DNA from: Telopea speciosissima
Taxonomy: Eukaryota; Streptophyta; Magnoliopsida; Proteales; Proteaceae
Length of the DNA stretch: 64,000 nucleotides
Assembly (NCBI RefSeq): GCF_018873765.1
Contig: NC_057925.1
Coordinates: forward strand, 9,063,568 to 9,127,567
Direction: 5' to 3'
The notes beneath the pieces were generated by a model. The model saw only the letters and a list, made by a program, of their open reading frames with translations, was not told where the DNA came from and made no database searches. This document shows positions 24,060-35,334 of the stretch, one piece after another. The translations under genes were made by a program, and so were the position numbers. Every line of letters begins with the position of its first letter. The first letter of the stretch is position 1.

Positions 24060-24359
24060 CGTCCATCCCTATGGATGTATAGATTGCAGTGATCATACCT
24101 TATGTTTGATTGCTAATTTATAGATGCGTATTGGCTTGTTTTTCTAAAGTCCTATGGATGTTCATTTTTTGAAATCTCTTCATGAAATCAGCAAAAGCAA
24201 TCAATGCGCATTGCCCACTTTCCCACTGGAGGACTTTTTTATGAATCATTTTTGAGCTGCAGGTTTTGGGAAAACAATTTGGTGAAGATGAGTTGCAGGT
24301 TTTTTCAAACCCTAAACGATTTGGGGAAGATGAGGGCAATTTGATCAATTAACACACAA

Positions 24360-24480
24360 TTTAAATGTTTAAAGTCTATAGTTAATGGACTGGGTATTTT
24401 TGTTACTTAGTTTAGAAAGGAAGGGAGGTACGTGAAATTTTCCAAACCTCACAGGTGAAAGTGTAATTAAAACAAACCTC
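24360..24480. repeat. Isolated Mutator-like terminal sequence
   Basis: Reads, on the minus strand, GGGAAAATTTCATGTGGCTC followed by CCCTGAGGTTTG. Similar CCCCCTGAGGTTTG-containing sequence lies at 39130-39175. It looks like one end of a non-autonomous element. The partner end was not found with confidence. Confidence 0.4.
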
Positions 24481-24605
24481 AGGGGAGCCACATGAAATTT
24501 TCCCTTGATTAAATTCATAAAAGAGTTGGTTGAAAGAGAACTAATTATGAGATTAAACATCAAGCCCTCCAGCTAAAGGTATATCGAAAAAAATTCAATT
24601 TCACC

Positions 24606-25372
24606 TGATGAACCCAATATTGTCTGGACCAATCCGGAGCTGCCGCGTGTCCCAAGAAGAAGCAATCCTAGACCCAGAGGAGATCCAATGCAGAACGCGG
24701 TCACCTCCACAACCACGACCTCACCTCCATGGGTGCGGCCTCACCTCCAAGGCCGTGACCTCACCTTTGGGCGTGACCTCCACCTTGGGCGCGGCCTCGA
24801 CCTTGGGTGCGATCTCCACTTGGGTGCCACCTCTCCACATGGGTGCCACCTCTCCACTTGGGCGCGATCTCCCCAAACGGGACCTCCGTGGATGTCGTCT
24901 CACCACGGCGGTGCTCTGACTATATTGCAACCAACACGTGTCATCTCCAGGACTCTAGGCCACCGCCTAGAGGTCACGTCACCCAGACGGATTCAAACAC
25001 TGAAGGCGTTATCACCACACGCCCGCATCTATCTACTAGGGATCCCAACATCACTGGGACACTCCCTCCTATAAGAGGCGACCAACAGAGAAAGAGCCCT
25101 GCCACCCAGGGTCTCTATCCACTCTAAGGCTCATTCGCCATCAAATTGGGGCTCTCCACACCATCATGCTCAACTATAAAAAGGGAGGTAAACCACTCGA
25201 TAGACCCATCTTGAATATCCTGAATACTACTATTCATCTGTTTGCTCAGGAGATCTAACTTTGGCATCGGAGAGTCCTAGGCCGGAACCACACCGGTTCT
25301 CCTTTGTCACTCTTGGTTCTTTCGCAGGTAATGACACTCGAAGGAACCGCTGTGCGATTTTCTGACACAACA
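24606..25372 (+). mobile_element. Solo LTR (767 bp)
   Basis: Begins TGATGAACCC and ends GACACAACA, with TSD TCACC at 24601-24605 and 25373-25377. It has a plus-strand TATA box (CTATAAAAAGG, about 25174-25184) and downstream the gcatcggagagtcct...ggccggaaccacaccgg block typical of many plant gypsy LTRs. It is inserted in the second copy of the kinase flank. ORFs inside it are produced by its minisatellite. Confidence 0.85.
24715..24885. repeat. GC-rich minisatellite in the solo LTR
   Basis: Degenerate units of about 18-27 bp built on gcgacctcacctccatgg / cacctctccacttgggtgc, roughly seven or eight copies. It lies in the presumed U3 region upstream of the TATA box. Confidence 0.75.
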
Positions 25373-26209
25373 TCACCCCAACAGTTGATAAATGAAGATT
25401 GCATTTTGTATTAGTCCTCAAAAACTCACTTTAGTTTGAGTGCCACTAATAACATGAAACCGGACAGTTTTCTGGTACTGGAAAATGCAAATGCCTTGCA
25501 ACTCCTTCCCCCTTCCCCCCCCCCCCCCCCCCCTCCCCCCCAATTTAAAAAAAAACACACCAAAATCTTTAAAATAATGGTGAGAATGATAGAACTAGAC
25601 TCGCGATAAATTTCCTATGTCTTGGTTAACTGTTTTTTAATGCTCGTCACAAATAAAAGACACTTTGAGGTAAAAGGTTGTGTGCACGGTTGTGCATGGT
25701 GCACAACAATGCACACAGCTGTCGGATAGAGTTGCGGGAGATACACTAAACACCCTCATCTCTTCCATCAACTTTATGCATGATCGTGCACGACCCGACA
25801 CAAAACCTTTTCTCCTTTATTTTAATGCATAATAAAAGAATACATTGTTGCTATTCCTTAAAAAATTTCCTTGTCTTGTGAAATGAAAAAAGATTTCTTC
25901 GTTACTTTTCTTAAATCATTATCCAACTTTATTAGTCTTTATCAATAATAAAGACTCTTGGGTCAATTGCGGTGTGTCTACTACTTGGGTTTCTAAGTTC
26001 CGTCATTCTATTAGTCAGTCCATGTTAGAGGATGCATTAAGCCGAACAAGATGTGAGTTTTATCTCAGGTTTTTGCTTGGGTATAATTTTTTTCCCCTAT
26101 ATTTGTTGTGTCTTTGTAATCGTTTGGGTATGCGACTTGAGATTAATAAAGGTACTTTAGTTAAGACCCCATTAAATATTCTTGGGTCCATCTCTATGAA
26201 TGTATAGAT

Positions 26210-27295
26210 TTTTTTTTTTATGAGAGTTGAGAAAGAACTAAATATTAAACATTAGTGAAATATACAAGTTTGTTATAGTGTTTACATTGCCCGGCTTTAC
26301 CTATATATATGGCAAGTCGGATAGACTCAGTATTTTTAGAATGGAAACTAACAGTAGGTGCATAATCTACTATAAACAGAAGGTCTCCAATAAGTTCCCA
26401 CGGCCACGGTTTCCTGGTTGGGGAAGGCAAAACCTCGGTGATTAGTTGGTTAGAACACCAGATTTCCTTTACATTCAACCCCATACTCTTGGCACAAATT
26501 AAACCCTTTTTTATACTAAGTAGGTCTCGTTCCAAGTCGTTCTTAGGAGTTACTTGTCCTACTTCAAAAAACAACACCCATCCATCTAATATAAGAATAA
26601 AGGCCCAGCCTGCTATAGTCAGTCTAGAACTATTGTATCCTGCACATATTAACACAGGAAAATCAATCACAGGGAAACAGTCAGAAATTTGGGAGAAATA
26701 ATCATCCGGGGAAGAGGGGACTACACACTGGGGGGGGGGGGGGGGGATGGAAGATAGGATAAATTCAAATATGAAATCCATTTATTCACAGCATTTAGCC
26801 CAGTGAGGGTCAGGTTTGGATGAAGAAGTAACCAACCGATTTCTGACAGTCCAGATAAAATAACAAATTATAATAAAAACACTGAAAAACCAATATAAGG
26901 TTTGTCTTCCTAGTGCATGGTTGTAAAGGAAAGCAATACACATGTCCATGAGACTTGGGTACTGTAGATGTTCCGTTCTCAGGCGTAAAGGTCCAACAGC
27001 CCAGATGTATTTAGCCCAATCGCAAGATAAAAAGAGATACCATGAAGATTCGATACAGTTGCCACAAAAAATGCAAGAGGATTCGATCTAGATCCATTTC
27101 CAAAGAGTAACCTTCATGGAAAGTCAGAATTTAAATAATCGAATAGCCTTGAAATTTCGCAAATGAGATCTTCTGTTAAGCTCCCAGAGGAACCAAGAAA
27201 AACTCAACAGCAAAATAGAGGACAATGAGCAAATCAACGAGAACTCAGTAAAGGACAGAAAGTACGAGAAGAATACCGGATTGGTGCTGAAGTCT
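26210..27295 (-). pseudogene. LINE 3' fragment: zinc-binding domain and RNase H-like ORF
   Basis: The minus-strand frame 26245-26781 has an RNase H-like region (AGWAFILILDGWVLF, then DLLSIKKGLICAKSMGL and WELIGDLLFIV). Upstream on the same strand, 26800-27100 encodes a zinc-binding motif (CIFCGNCIESSWYLFLSC) in a broken frame. A poly-T run at 26210-26220 marks the poly-A tail of a minus-strand LINE. It sits exactly at the boundary between the second and third flank copies. This family differs from the LINE at 30742. Confidence 0.75.
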
Positions 27296-27600
27296 TGTTT
27301 TTCTAAAGTCCTATGGATTTTATAAAAACAAAAAAAACATCTTTAAAGGCACTATTAAAGTAGGAGTCCTCAAAAGATTGCTGGTCACTTTTCTTAAATC
27401 TTTATCCAACTTGATTAATTTTATTATTTTTTTTCATTAGTCAAGGCACTTTAACCAGGCCGGCAGGTCCTCACACAAGATTTATGACAAAAACCATTAC
27501 ATTTTCTAAACCTAATACAACTTTAGCTTAATTTTCTTAGTGCTTAATAAAGGTACTTTAATTAAGACCCCACTAAAACTTGGGTGGAGTCTACTTTTGA

Positions 27601-27759
27601 TTTTTTCAATCCATTGCACCTACAAGTAGGCTTACCACACCAAAATGACTGGAACACTAATTTGGTAGAGTCTCCTATACACAAGTCATTCACGTGCGCA
27701 CTAAATTTGGGAACCATGGTCTTTGCCTTCTATTTTTTCAAGAATTAGAAATAAAATAA
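27601..27759. other. Unassigned non-coding stretch
   Basis: AT-rich, no gene or clear repeat seen. Confidence 0.3.
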
Positions 27760-28170
27760 AAAAAAATTACATGATTAACTACTTTTGGATTTTCATTTAC
27801 AATACTATCCATCTGAGTTAACAAAAATAGACAAAAACAAGTTAAGGTTTACAAAACTGGACAAAATAGTGTCTTTCCCTCTCACACTTTTTTAGACATT
27901 TTTACTCCTGTCATTGTCTTCTTGCCTACGCATCCTCCATTCTCTGCAACCATACCCTTGTCCCAGCCACTGCCATTCTCTACTATCCCAAGTAACAAAG
28001 GAAAAAAAAAGAGATTTTTTCAGGGAAAACTGCCGAGGAAGGAAGGAGAGTCACTGTTTTGTCTAGTTTTGTAAAACTAAACTTGTTTTTATCTATTTTT
28101 GTTAACTCAAACAGATGATGGGCAGTTTTGTAAATGAAAACCCAACAGTAGCTAATCATGTAATTTTCCC
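27760..28170. mobile_element. Mutator-like MITE (411 bp)
   Basis: The arms of about 130 bp pair: ttacatgatta.ctac, gattttcatttacaa.act, gttaacaaaaatagac, aaaacaagtt, each repeated on the opposite strand near 28065-28170. Flanks ATAAAATAA and ATAAAATGA give a 9-bp TSD with one mismatch. One arm and the middle of the same family recur at 35949-36183. Confidence 0.8.
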
Positions 28171-28244
28171 ATAAAATGATTTCATTAGATGTTGGTTTTT
28201 CTCACTAAATGTTGCATGTGATTATTTGATGTAGGCTAGCCTAG

Positions 28245-28440
28245 GCCACCAAGCAGTTAACCCCTATTCGGCTAGCCTAGCCAGCTCCTATGCACTTAGC
28301 CCACATCCCTAGTCGGCCTCGTTGTGCACTTATTCACCTAGCCCAACCAGCTAGACCAATTCCCTTAGCCTAACCAGCCTCCTTTGGACCTAGCCCAAAC
28401 CCCTAGCTGGCCACAATGGATCCCACCAATGACTTAGCAT
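28245..28440. repeat. Degenerate repeat of cctagccca-type units
   Basis: Irregular repetition of c(c)tagcccaaccagct-like words, no frame conserved. It may be part of an LTR or leader of the element with the gag fragment at 28790. Confidence 0.45.
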
Positions 28441-28584
28441 CCACTCCTTGATATTCTTGGCTAATTTCTGCACTTTTCAAAGTCTTTTCTTAATGAGAAA
28501 TGATGTGGAGGTTTTCTATTGCATGTCCTTTAAACTAATCTACTTGGACAGTTGATTTGGAAGCAAACAAGATGATGTGACCTC

Positions 28585-28660
28585 TTTCTTTTTTTGCTAA
28601 AAGTCAGCAAAGTGTGTATTAAAATAAGAAAAATAAAATAATTTACCTATAAAAAGTAAA
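28585..28660 (-). mobile_element. Possible L1-type LINE 3' tail
   Basis: tttttttgctaaaagtcagc is the reverse complement of a gctgacttttagc-poly(A) end, very similar to the end of the LINE at 35145-35166. No clear TSD. Confidence 0.4.
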
Positions 28661-28789
28661 ACATATTAGGACGGATGTGTTGGCTGATAGTCCAACTACC
28701 CTATTTGCGGCTATTGGATTGACTTGACTATATGAGGCCCGCGACTAGTCACTTGAGAGAAAGAGCATTCCACTTGACTTATAACCTCT

Positions 28790-28978
28790 TTCCGTCGTTG
28801 CCGGCTCACATCAATGGAGATACAAGAAAGATGGGCTAAAGGACTTTGTTACAATTGTAATGAACGGTTCGTACCTGGACATCAATGCAAAAAATTATTC
28901 TTGATCGAAGGCTATTACGAAGAAGAGGAATCCACGTGGGAAGACATTGAAGAACCCGGTCTTGAGGACAAGACATAA
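28790..28978 (+). pseudogene. Ty3/gypsy Gag C-terminal zinc-knuckle fragment
   Basis: Frame ending at the TAA 28976-28978 reads RRCRLTSMEIQERWAKG, then a CCHC knuckle (CYNCNERFVPGHQC), KKLFLIEG and an acidic tail. This block matches the end of gypsy Gag in front of the protease. Here a stop replaces protease and pol. Nine bases later a polypurine run (AGAGGGAAGGAA) precedes TGTTATATGG at 28996, as at a 3' LTR. Gag core upstream is not readable. This arrangement fits a non-autonomous gag-only element. The far end of the LTR could not be placed. Confidence 0.65.
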
Positions 28979-29448
28979 ATTAAGAGGGAAGGAATTGTTA
29001 TATGGATGGTAGTTACGTTGGACATCTATTTTCTATGTGTTGGGTGAAATTAGTGCTTTCTATTATTTCATGTTCTATTATTTTATGTGTCAAGGTAGTT
29101 ATTGGAGTATTTTACCCAAAAAACAAAAGAGGTAGTTATTGGAGTATGAGTAGAATTATGGGTACAATTTATAATGCTTATTTCTATATATTATATATTT
29201 GAATAAATTAAAAATCACAAATAACCCAAAAGCTATCTGTTATTTATGGCCACAAATCATTTATTGTGATTTATTCACTACGTTTAAAAGTTTTAATGGA
29301 CACGTGTTGTAATTGCTCCAAATCAGGTAATTAGGTAACTTCATTCTTTTTGACATGTAAAATTTTACTTGTTGAAAAGTGTTTCAATGTTTGTTTTTTG
29401 ATGGATAAAAGCATTGAAAAAAATTTCAACTTACAAAATTTTACATTT

Positions 29449-29720
29449 ATGAAGGCTTCGTCTGTTTCGGCGTAAAATTTTCATTTCAAAAAATTTGAAT
29501 TATAAAATTTTACATGTATTAAACTTTTCCAATGCTTGTTTTTTTTTATGGAAACAAGCATTGGAAAACTTTTCAACATATAAAAATTTTCATTTATGAA
29601 GTAAAATTTACCGCAGAAAATTTTTCAGGTAAAATTTTACGCCGAAACAAACGGAGCCGAAGTAAAATTTACCAAGGAAAATTTTCCTGATAAACGTTTA
29701 TGCCAAAACAAACGGAGCCA
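29449..29720. repeat. AT-rich inverted-repeat element(s)
   Basis: The arms ggcttcgtctgtttcggcg.. (about 29455) and ..cgccgaaacaaacggagcc (29640-29658) are inverted, as are caatgcttgtttt and aaacaagcattgg (29530-29575). A further copy ends ccaaaacaaacggagcc at about 29720, at the edge of duplicated copy B. Non-coding, likely nested MITEs. Confidence 0.6.
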
Positions 29721-29722
29721 AA

Positions 29723-30734
29723 GGAATTAAGGCTTATATTTTGCAGACACCCATGACAAAAGAGATATTCCTTCCTTGTTGAATATTGAGAAAGTGAGAT
29801 GATGATCATAATGAGGGTAGTTTCAAATTATTTTCATCTTACTTGGGAAGTAATCAAATCGAGGTTTTACTTCTACTACAGTGGAGGAAAACTCCACATT
29901 TTGTGGGCCAATTGTGAAATTTTTTTTATGAAAGATTAATTGTCACATTGTCCACAACTCTACATCACTCAACGTGTATCAATTTCAGTTAGAAAAACAA
30001 TGCAGTAGAATGACGATTTTGCCGAAGAAAAATGAAGAGAGAAAATTCGCACACAAGATACGATTTTACGTGGTTCACCCCCAAGAAGATAAGCTACATC
30101 CATGGCCGAACGACAGTCCAAATCCATTATATCTGAGAAGAAATTATAAACCCTAATACACATCTCTCGAAGAGATTACCACTATTTATAGATACAAAAT
30201 AGAGAAAACCCCAACCCATTAAAGTACAAAACTGCCCCCAGAGATCCAACCGGTTTGGTTCGAGATACGAGCCAAAATAGGGCAAAATACATTTTTTTTT
30301 TGCTGAAGATCAGCAATGTATATTAATGATAAAATAAAGTTACAAAATCACCCGTAGTTCAAAAAATAAGAACCAAATAGGGTAAAATACATATCAAATC
30401 GAAGATAATGGATCAGAGCTTTAGGCAAGTATGCACTTTTAAGACATTTATGCGTGTTTCGAATGAAACAGCCCACAAAAAAACACCACAACACTTTCTG
30501 GATTAGAACTTACATCAGGCTTCACCAATAACAATTTCCACCCAAAAGATCCAAGAATATTACTTCAAGTGGGTTTCAACTTTCTTTTGATTACAATAAA
30601 AAAGAGGGGAAAGGAAATGAAACTGATTTGAAAAATAAACTTTTTATAATCCATTATTGGTATACCCTACTTGTACTTATTAGATGTAATAGCCCAAAAC
30701 CACACTAGTAAAAATCAATTTCTTCTCTTCAAAC
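29723..30734. repeat. Segmental duplication, copy B
   Basis: Direct paralogue of copy A (8064-12535) lacking both its large insertions, and carrying instead an 82-bp LINE-tail insertion at 30293-30374. The block ends at cttctcttcaaac, immediately beside the LINE insertion. Confidence 0.8.
30293..30374 (-). mobile_element. Tiny 5'-truncated LINE insertion (82 bp)
   Basis: The target AAATAGGGCAAAATACAT (30275-30292) is repeated with one mismatch at 30375-30392. Inside is a T-run followed by gctgaagatcagcaa, which is a LINE 3' end in minus orientation. Copy A has only one copy of the target, proving the insertion. Confidence 0.85.
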
Positions 30735-30741
30735 GCATGGA

Positions 30742-30874
30742 GTTGCAATGGGCTCAACGCAAGAAGAAGGGGCGTCAGGAGCTAGCCATGGTGGATAATG
30801 CTATTGTTCAGGCTCAGGGGGGTGGGGCGGCAATGCGACGCCTTACTAGAAGTTCTCAGTCCAATAGGAATTAA
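30742..30874 (+). pseudogene. LINE ORF1, C-terminal end
   Basis: A short basic tail (QRKKKGRQELAMVD ... RRLTRSSQSNRN) ends in TAA at 30872-30874, whose last A is the first base of the ORF2 ATG (TAATG). The N-terminal RNA-binding part was lost by 5' truncation. Confidence 0.7.
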
Positions 30875-33800
30875 TGAAGTGCATGTTCTGGAATATTCGG
30901 GGCATTACAAATAAACGTGAGCGAGCAAGTCTTCACATGCTTATTCGGGAGAATGATCCTCTTTTCTTGTGTTTAGTAGAACCTAAAGTAGAGCCGAAAA
31001 ATGCCTATGAAGTTTTTTGAAGCTCTGGGCTTTTGTTCGTAGTTCCTATGTAATCACAGAGAGGTGGGTGTACCTAATCTGTGGTTTTTTTAGAAAAATT
31101 CTTTGGTCCCACCATCCATTATACTTGGGTCAGATCAGCACCTCACTTGCTCGGTTATGGTGGGTGGGGTGCAAGGGATTATCTCGATGGTGCATGCAAA
31201 CTGTCGGAGGGGTGCGAGACTCCAGTTGTGGTATGATTTGGTGTCATTTGCAGGGGTCAGCTGTCCATGGTTAGTTGTGGGTGACTTTAATTCGTACATG
31301 CTATCGCAGGAAAAAAGAGGGCCGGGCAGGTTTGATATTGGAGCTGTAGAAGACTTTTCTGCCATGGTGGATTCAGCCTCACTGGTGCCAATTAATCCCC
31401 TCTTCGGGGTGTTATTTTACATGGTCAAACAATAGGAGTGTGGGCAACGTGTGTGCGGTGCTGGATCGCAGTTTTGGGAATGATGGGTGGATGACTATGT
31501 TTGAGGGGTGTGTACAAAGGGTGCTGCCAAGGGAGTACTCCGATCAGTCACCGCTTATTGTGTCTTCAGGGAATGTTCCACGTCCAGATAATGTGCCTTT
31601 TCGTATGATGCAATTTTGGGCAGATCATGAGGACTTCAGGAGGGTTGTTAGGGAGTCATGGGACCAGCCGGTTAGTGGTACACCGATTTTTGTGGTGATC
31701 CAAAAACTTAAGCGTCTCAAAGGACCGCTAAGGAAATGGGCTAGAGAGACATTCCCGCAGGTGGAGGTAGAAGCATTGTGGACCAGGGGGTTGGTAGAAG
31801 AGTGTCAATTGAGAATGGAAAGGGAAGGTTTTAGTGAAGAGCTGTTTGAACTAGAAAATCAGGCCAAGGGAGCGCATGAGAAAGTTTTGGTGGTGCAAGA
31901 GAAGCTTTGGGCTGAACGGTCTAGAGAGAAATGGGTAAGGTTGGGGGATAGGTGTACCAAATTTTTTCATCTATCTGCCAAACTTTGAAGGGCCAGAAGC
32001 GTCATTCGCCAATTGCAGACAGAGAGTGGAGAGGATTGAAGGATCCGGCAAGTATAGGTGCTCACTAAGCCATTTTGAGAACTTCTACAGGGGTGGAGAA
32101 TCGGTGGTTTAGGAAGAGTTGCTTGACCAAATTCCAAATGCAATTTTGGATGAGGAGAACGAAAAGCTTGTGGCGATACCAAACGTGGAGGAGGTGAAAG
32201 CGGCGGTGTTTGCGCTGGACCCTGCAAGCACCCCTGGGCCAGATGGTTTTCCAGGTACATTGTACAGAGTCTATTGGGACATCATTGGGCCGGAGGCATG
32301 TCGTGCAGTTTCAAATTTTTTCAAAGAGGGGGTCATTACTAAAGGGGTGAATAATAATTTTATTACTTTGATCCCTAAGGTGGAGAATCCTAGGCGTGTC
32401 AGGCAGTTTCGCCCGATATGTCTAGGGAATTTTTTCTTTAAAATAATTCCTAAAATTATGGCCACCCGGCTTTCTATGTTGCTTCCCAAGTTAATTTTTG
32501 AAGAACCGGGGGCATTCCACTAGGAGAAAGTAATTTTCTCAAACATTAGTTGTGGCCTCTGAATTGACAAGCATGATGGCTACCAAATGCCGGGGGGTAC
32601 TTTAGGGATGAAGCTGGATGTTCAAAAGGCATATGATACGCTGGATTGGAATTTTTTTATTTGATGTATTGAGCAGATTTGGTTTCTCCCATAGCTGGAT
32701 TCACAGGATCAAGGAGATGATGAGATCAACTAAAATGTCGATTTTAGTTAATGGTGGACTAGTGGGGTTTTTTGGGGTGGAGAGAGGCTTAAAGCAGGGT
32801 GACCCTTTGTCCCCTCTACTATTCATTTTGGCTGAAGAGTTTTTATGTCGTGGTCTATCTGATTTGAGGATGAAAGGATTGGTGAAGGGGATCCCTGGTC
32901 CCAGGAATACTTTTACTCCATCTCACCTCCTTTATGCAGATGATTTGTTCATTTTTATGAAGGCTGAAATGAAATGTGTTCGAAAGGTTAAGGAATTTTT
33001 GGAAAGCTATCAAGTGTATTCAGGTCAGAAAATAAACCTTGAGAAAAGCAAAGTCTTTGTTGGGGCAATGGTAGATCTTAAAAAATGCAGGGTTAAAGAG
33101 GTGTTGTGGATTCCTGAGTGTGTTTTTCCCACTAGATATCTTGGGGTGGATCTGTTCAGGGGGAGAGTGAAAAAGGAGTTCATCCTTCCATTGGTTGATA
33201 AATTCAAGGCTAGGTTGGCAAGGTGGAAAGGCAGGTTGTTATCTATGGTAGGGAGGGTGGAATTGGTGAGGGTAGTGATGTGCAGCATTCCGGTACATAA
33301 CTTCTCGGTGTATCTATGGCCGGCTGAGTCAGTGGAACTGATGGAATGATGGATTCAAAATTTTATCTAGAGTGGGGATGCTTCTTCTTCGAAGGCTATC
33401 ACGGTTAGGTGGAGCAAACTTTGCAAGCCCAAGTGTGAGGGTGGATTGGGGGTGAGAAGATTGAAGGGGATAAACCTTGCACTGTTGGCAAAATTGGCAT
33501 GGTTTATAAAATGTGACAGTTCCAGGTTTGCAGACTTCTTGCGGGGGAGGTTTCTTACTGGTGAGGGGTTGTTAAAGAAAGGCGTGAAGTCCTCAATTTT
33601 ACCTGGCATTCGAAAGGTGTGGGAGATGGTGGGTGAGAACGAAAGATGGATAATTGGGAATGGTAAGAATATAAATTTCTGGTTTGATCGGTGGGTGGAT
33701 GGGCAGCGTCTTTATGATGCCATAGCTCCATTTGTAACAAATCCGTGTCTTTGAAGGACAAGGTTGCGGATTATATTGAAGAGGGGGAGTGGAGATTACC

Positions 33801-35007
33801 GGTTCTCAGTTTGACCGAACTACAGGGGGTGGGCAATCAGATCAGGCAGATAATGTTGCCAACCACAGAGCATGATGACATAAGGGTTTGGGCTTTGACG
33901 GACTCTGGTGTGTTCTCGGTCAAGTCAGCATGGGAGGGTTTGCGAACCAAGGAGCCCCAGCAAGGATGGTCAAAGCTGGTGTGACAAAAAGGCCTAGCGC
34001 CGAGGGCTTCAGTTTTTGGCTGGAGATTGATGCACCGAAGCCTACCAACGGATGAAAATGTAACAAAGCGTGTAGTGTAGGGGGTGTCACGATGTGATCT
34101 TTGTTATAGGAGCATGGAGTCAAGTCACCATATTTTTATTGAATGTGATTTTGAGGCAGGGGTTTCGGCTACAATTCTCGTTGTGTTTGAGCTGAGATGG
34201 ACTGGTTTCCCATCCATTGAAGAGCTGTTTTCATGGTGGAGGAGGAAAAAGGCAAGTGTGGTACTCTCAAAAATATGGCCAGCCTTGGTCATACTAGTGC
34301 CATATCACATTTGGTTGGAACGAAATAGGAGGAGGTTCGAGAACTTGAAACGCAGTCAAGCTGTAGTGGTGAAAGGCATTTGGTATCATTTAATTGATGT
34401 TTCAGCCTTGGAACCGGTGCAAATTTCATCTGTGGCGGATCTGGTGCTATCAAAGAAACTCTCTCTCAAGGTCAGTCGGCAGCCTAGGAGTTAGATTATG
34501 GAAATGGTTTGGAAGCCCCCTGAGCAGGGATGGTGCAAACTCAATATAGATGGGTGTTCCCTTGGGAACCCAGGACGTTCAGGGGCTGGGGGAATTCTAA
34601 GAGAATGCAATGGGAGGGCTAGGTGCTGTTTTGCTTATTATTTGGGTGTTGGATCAAACTTCAGGGCGGAGTTTGAGGGACTCTTCTATGGAATACAGCA
34701 TGCAATGAGGCTGCAGGTGGATTATCTGTGGATTGAAAATGACTCGGCTGCTTTGGTAAGTTGTGTGGAGAATAATGTAATTCCTTGGACCTTTCTGTAG
34801 AGATGGCAGTTTTTCAGTGAGTACTTGGCAAGGATTGATTGGAGGATCAGCCATTGCTTCAGAGAAATTAATGTGGTAGCAGACATGTTAGCAAAGCGGG
34901 CTGCTACAACTAGGTCGTCAAATAGCTGGGATGAGGCACTAAGCTTCATCGGCAATGAGATGAGGTGGGATGCAACATTAAGGCCGAGATACAGGTTCTC
35001 TAGGTGA
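30874..35007 (+). pseudogene. LINE ORF2: endonuclease, reverse transcriptase, zinc-binding, RNase H
   Basis: Order of domains: endonuclease start MKCMFWNIRGITNKRERA and later VVGDFNSYMLSQEKRG; RT blocks GPDGFPGTLYRVYWD, LIPKVENPRRVRQFRPICL, KLDVQKAYDTLDW (about 32610), GLKQGDPLSPLLFILAEEF and HLLYADDLFIFMKA with intact YADD (about 32930); C-terminal zinc-binding region (CDLCYRSMESSHHIFIEC, 34084 on); RNase H (KLNIDGCSLGNPG, 34498 on) ending at 35007. Stops at 31018, 31433, 31986, 32521, 33347, 34078 and elsewhere, plus frameshifts, make it inactive. The enzyme would nick and reverse-transcribe at the target. Confidence 0.92.
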
Positions 35008-35144
35008 ATAGGGGATGTTTTTTTTGTAATTGATTTGGTGGAATCCTTCCCTGCTGATGGCTATGCCAAAGGTGGGGAAAGAAATCCAGAAAGTTGGGTG
35101 AATTCTATATCTGTAAATTATCTTTTCACTAGTAAATACGACAT

Positions 35145-35166
35145 CTGCTGACTTTAGCAAAAAAAA
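35145..35166 (+). other. LINE 3' stem-loop and A-tail
   Basis: GCTGACTTTAGC can fold on itself in front of the A-tail. Similar words occur at 28592 and 30300 in minus-strand LINE ends, suggesting a conserved 3' structure recognised by the LINE reverse transcriptase. Confidence 0.55.
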
Positions 35167-35334
35167 GCATGGAATAGCAAATCATATCAAAAGCAATTAA
35201 CTGTTATAAATCATTGATGGAAAGAAAAGGGAGTAGAGAATAAAAGGAAAGAAGAATCAGGACAAAATACTGTTTACATAAATGTCCCGCATCATCAATC
35301 AGACAACCTCATTCAGCTCCGCTCTACAAAACCC

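Larger units (their letters stand above)
19100..27600. repeat. Tandemly repeated receptor-kinase 5' flank, three direct copies
   Basis: After mentally removing the elements, the sequence upstream of the kinase ATG (cagtgatcat...cataccttctttgattgctaattta; tgaaatcagcaaaag; gccacta.taacat.aaaccg; aaatcattatccaact; ggtactttagttaagacccc; cttgggtccatc; gaatgtatagatt) is found at 19148-24085, again at 24086-26209, and partly at about 27296-27600. A fourth, inverted copy lies at 36590-37375. Non-coding. It records past tandem duplication of the kinase gene. Confidence 0.75.
30742..35166 (+). mobile_element. L1-type LINE, 5'-truncated, with TSD and A-tail
   Basis: Starts within the end of ORF1, contains ORF2, and ends gctgactttagc plus an A-tail (35159-35166). 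GCATGGA occurs on both sides (30735-30741 and 35167-35173) as a 7-bp TSD, short for L1 but at the expected positions. The sequence on either side corresponds to a continuous target. About 4.4 kb; complete plant L1s are usually about 6 kb, so most of ORF1 is missing. Confidence 0.85.

Noticed and set aside
24608-25127. Plus-strand frames of 103-128 residues rich in His, Pro and Ser
   Set aside because: They lie inside a solo LTR and follow its GC-rich minisatellite.
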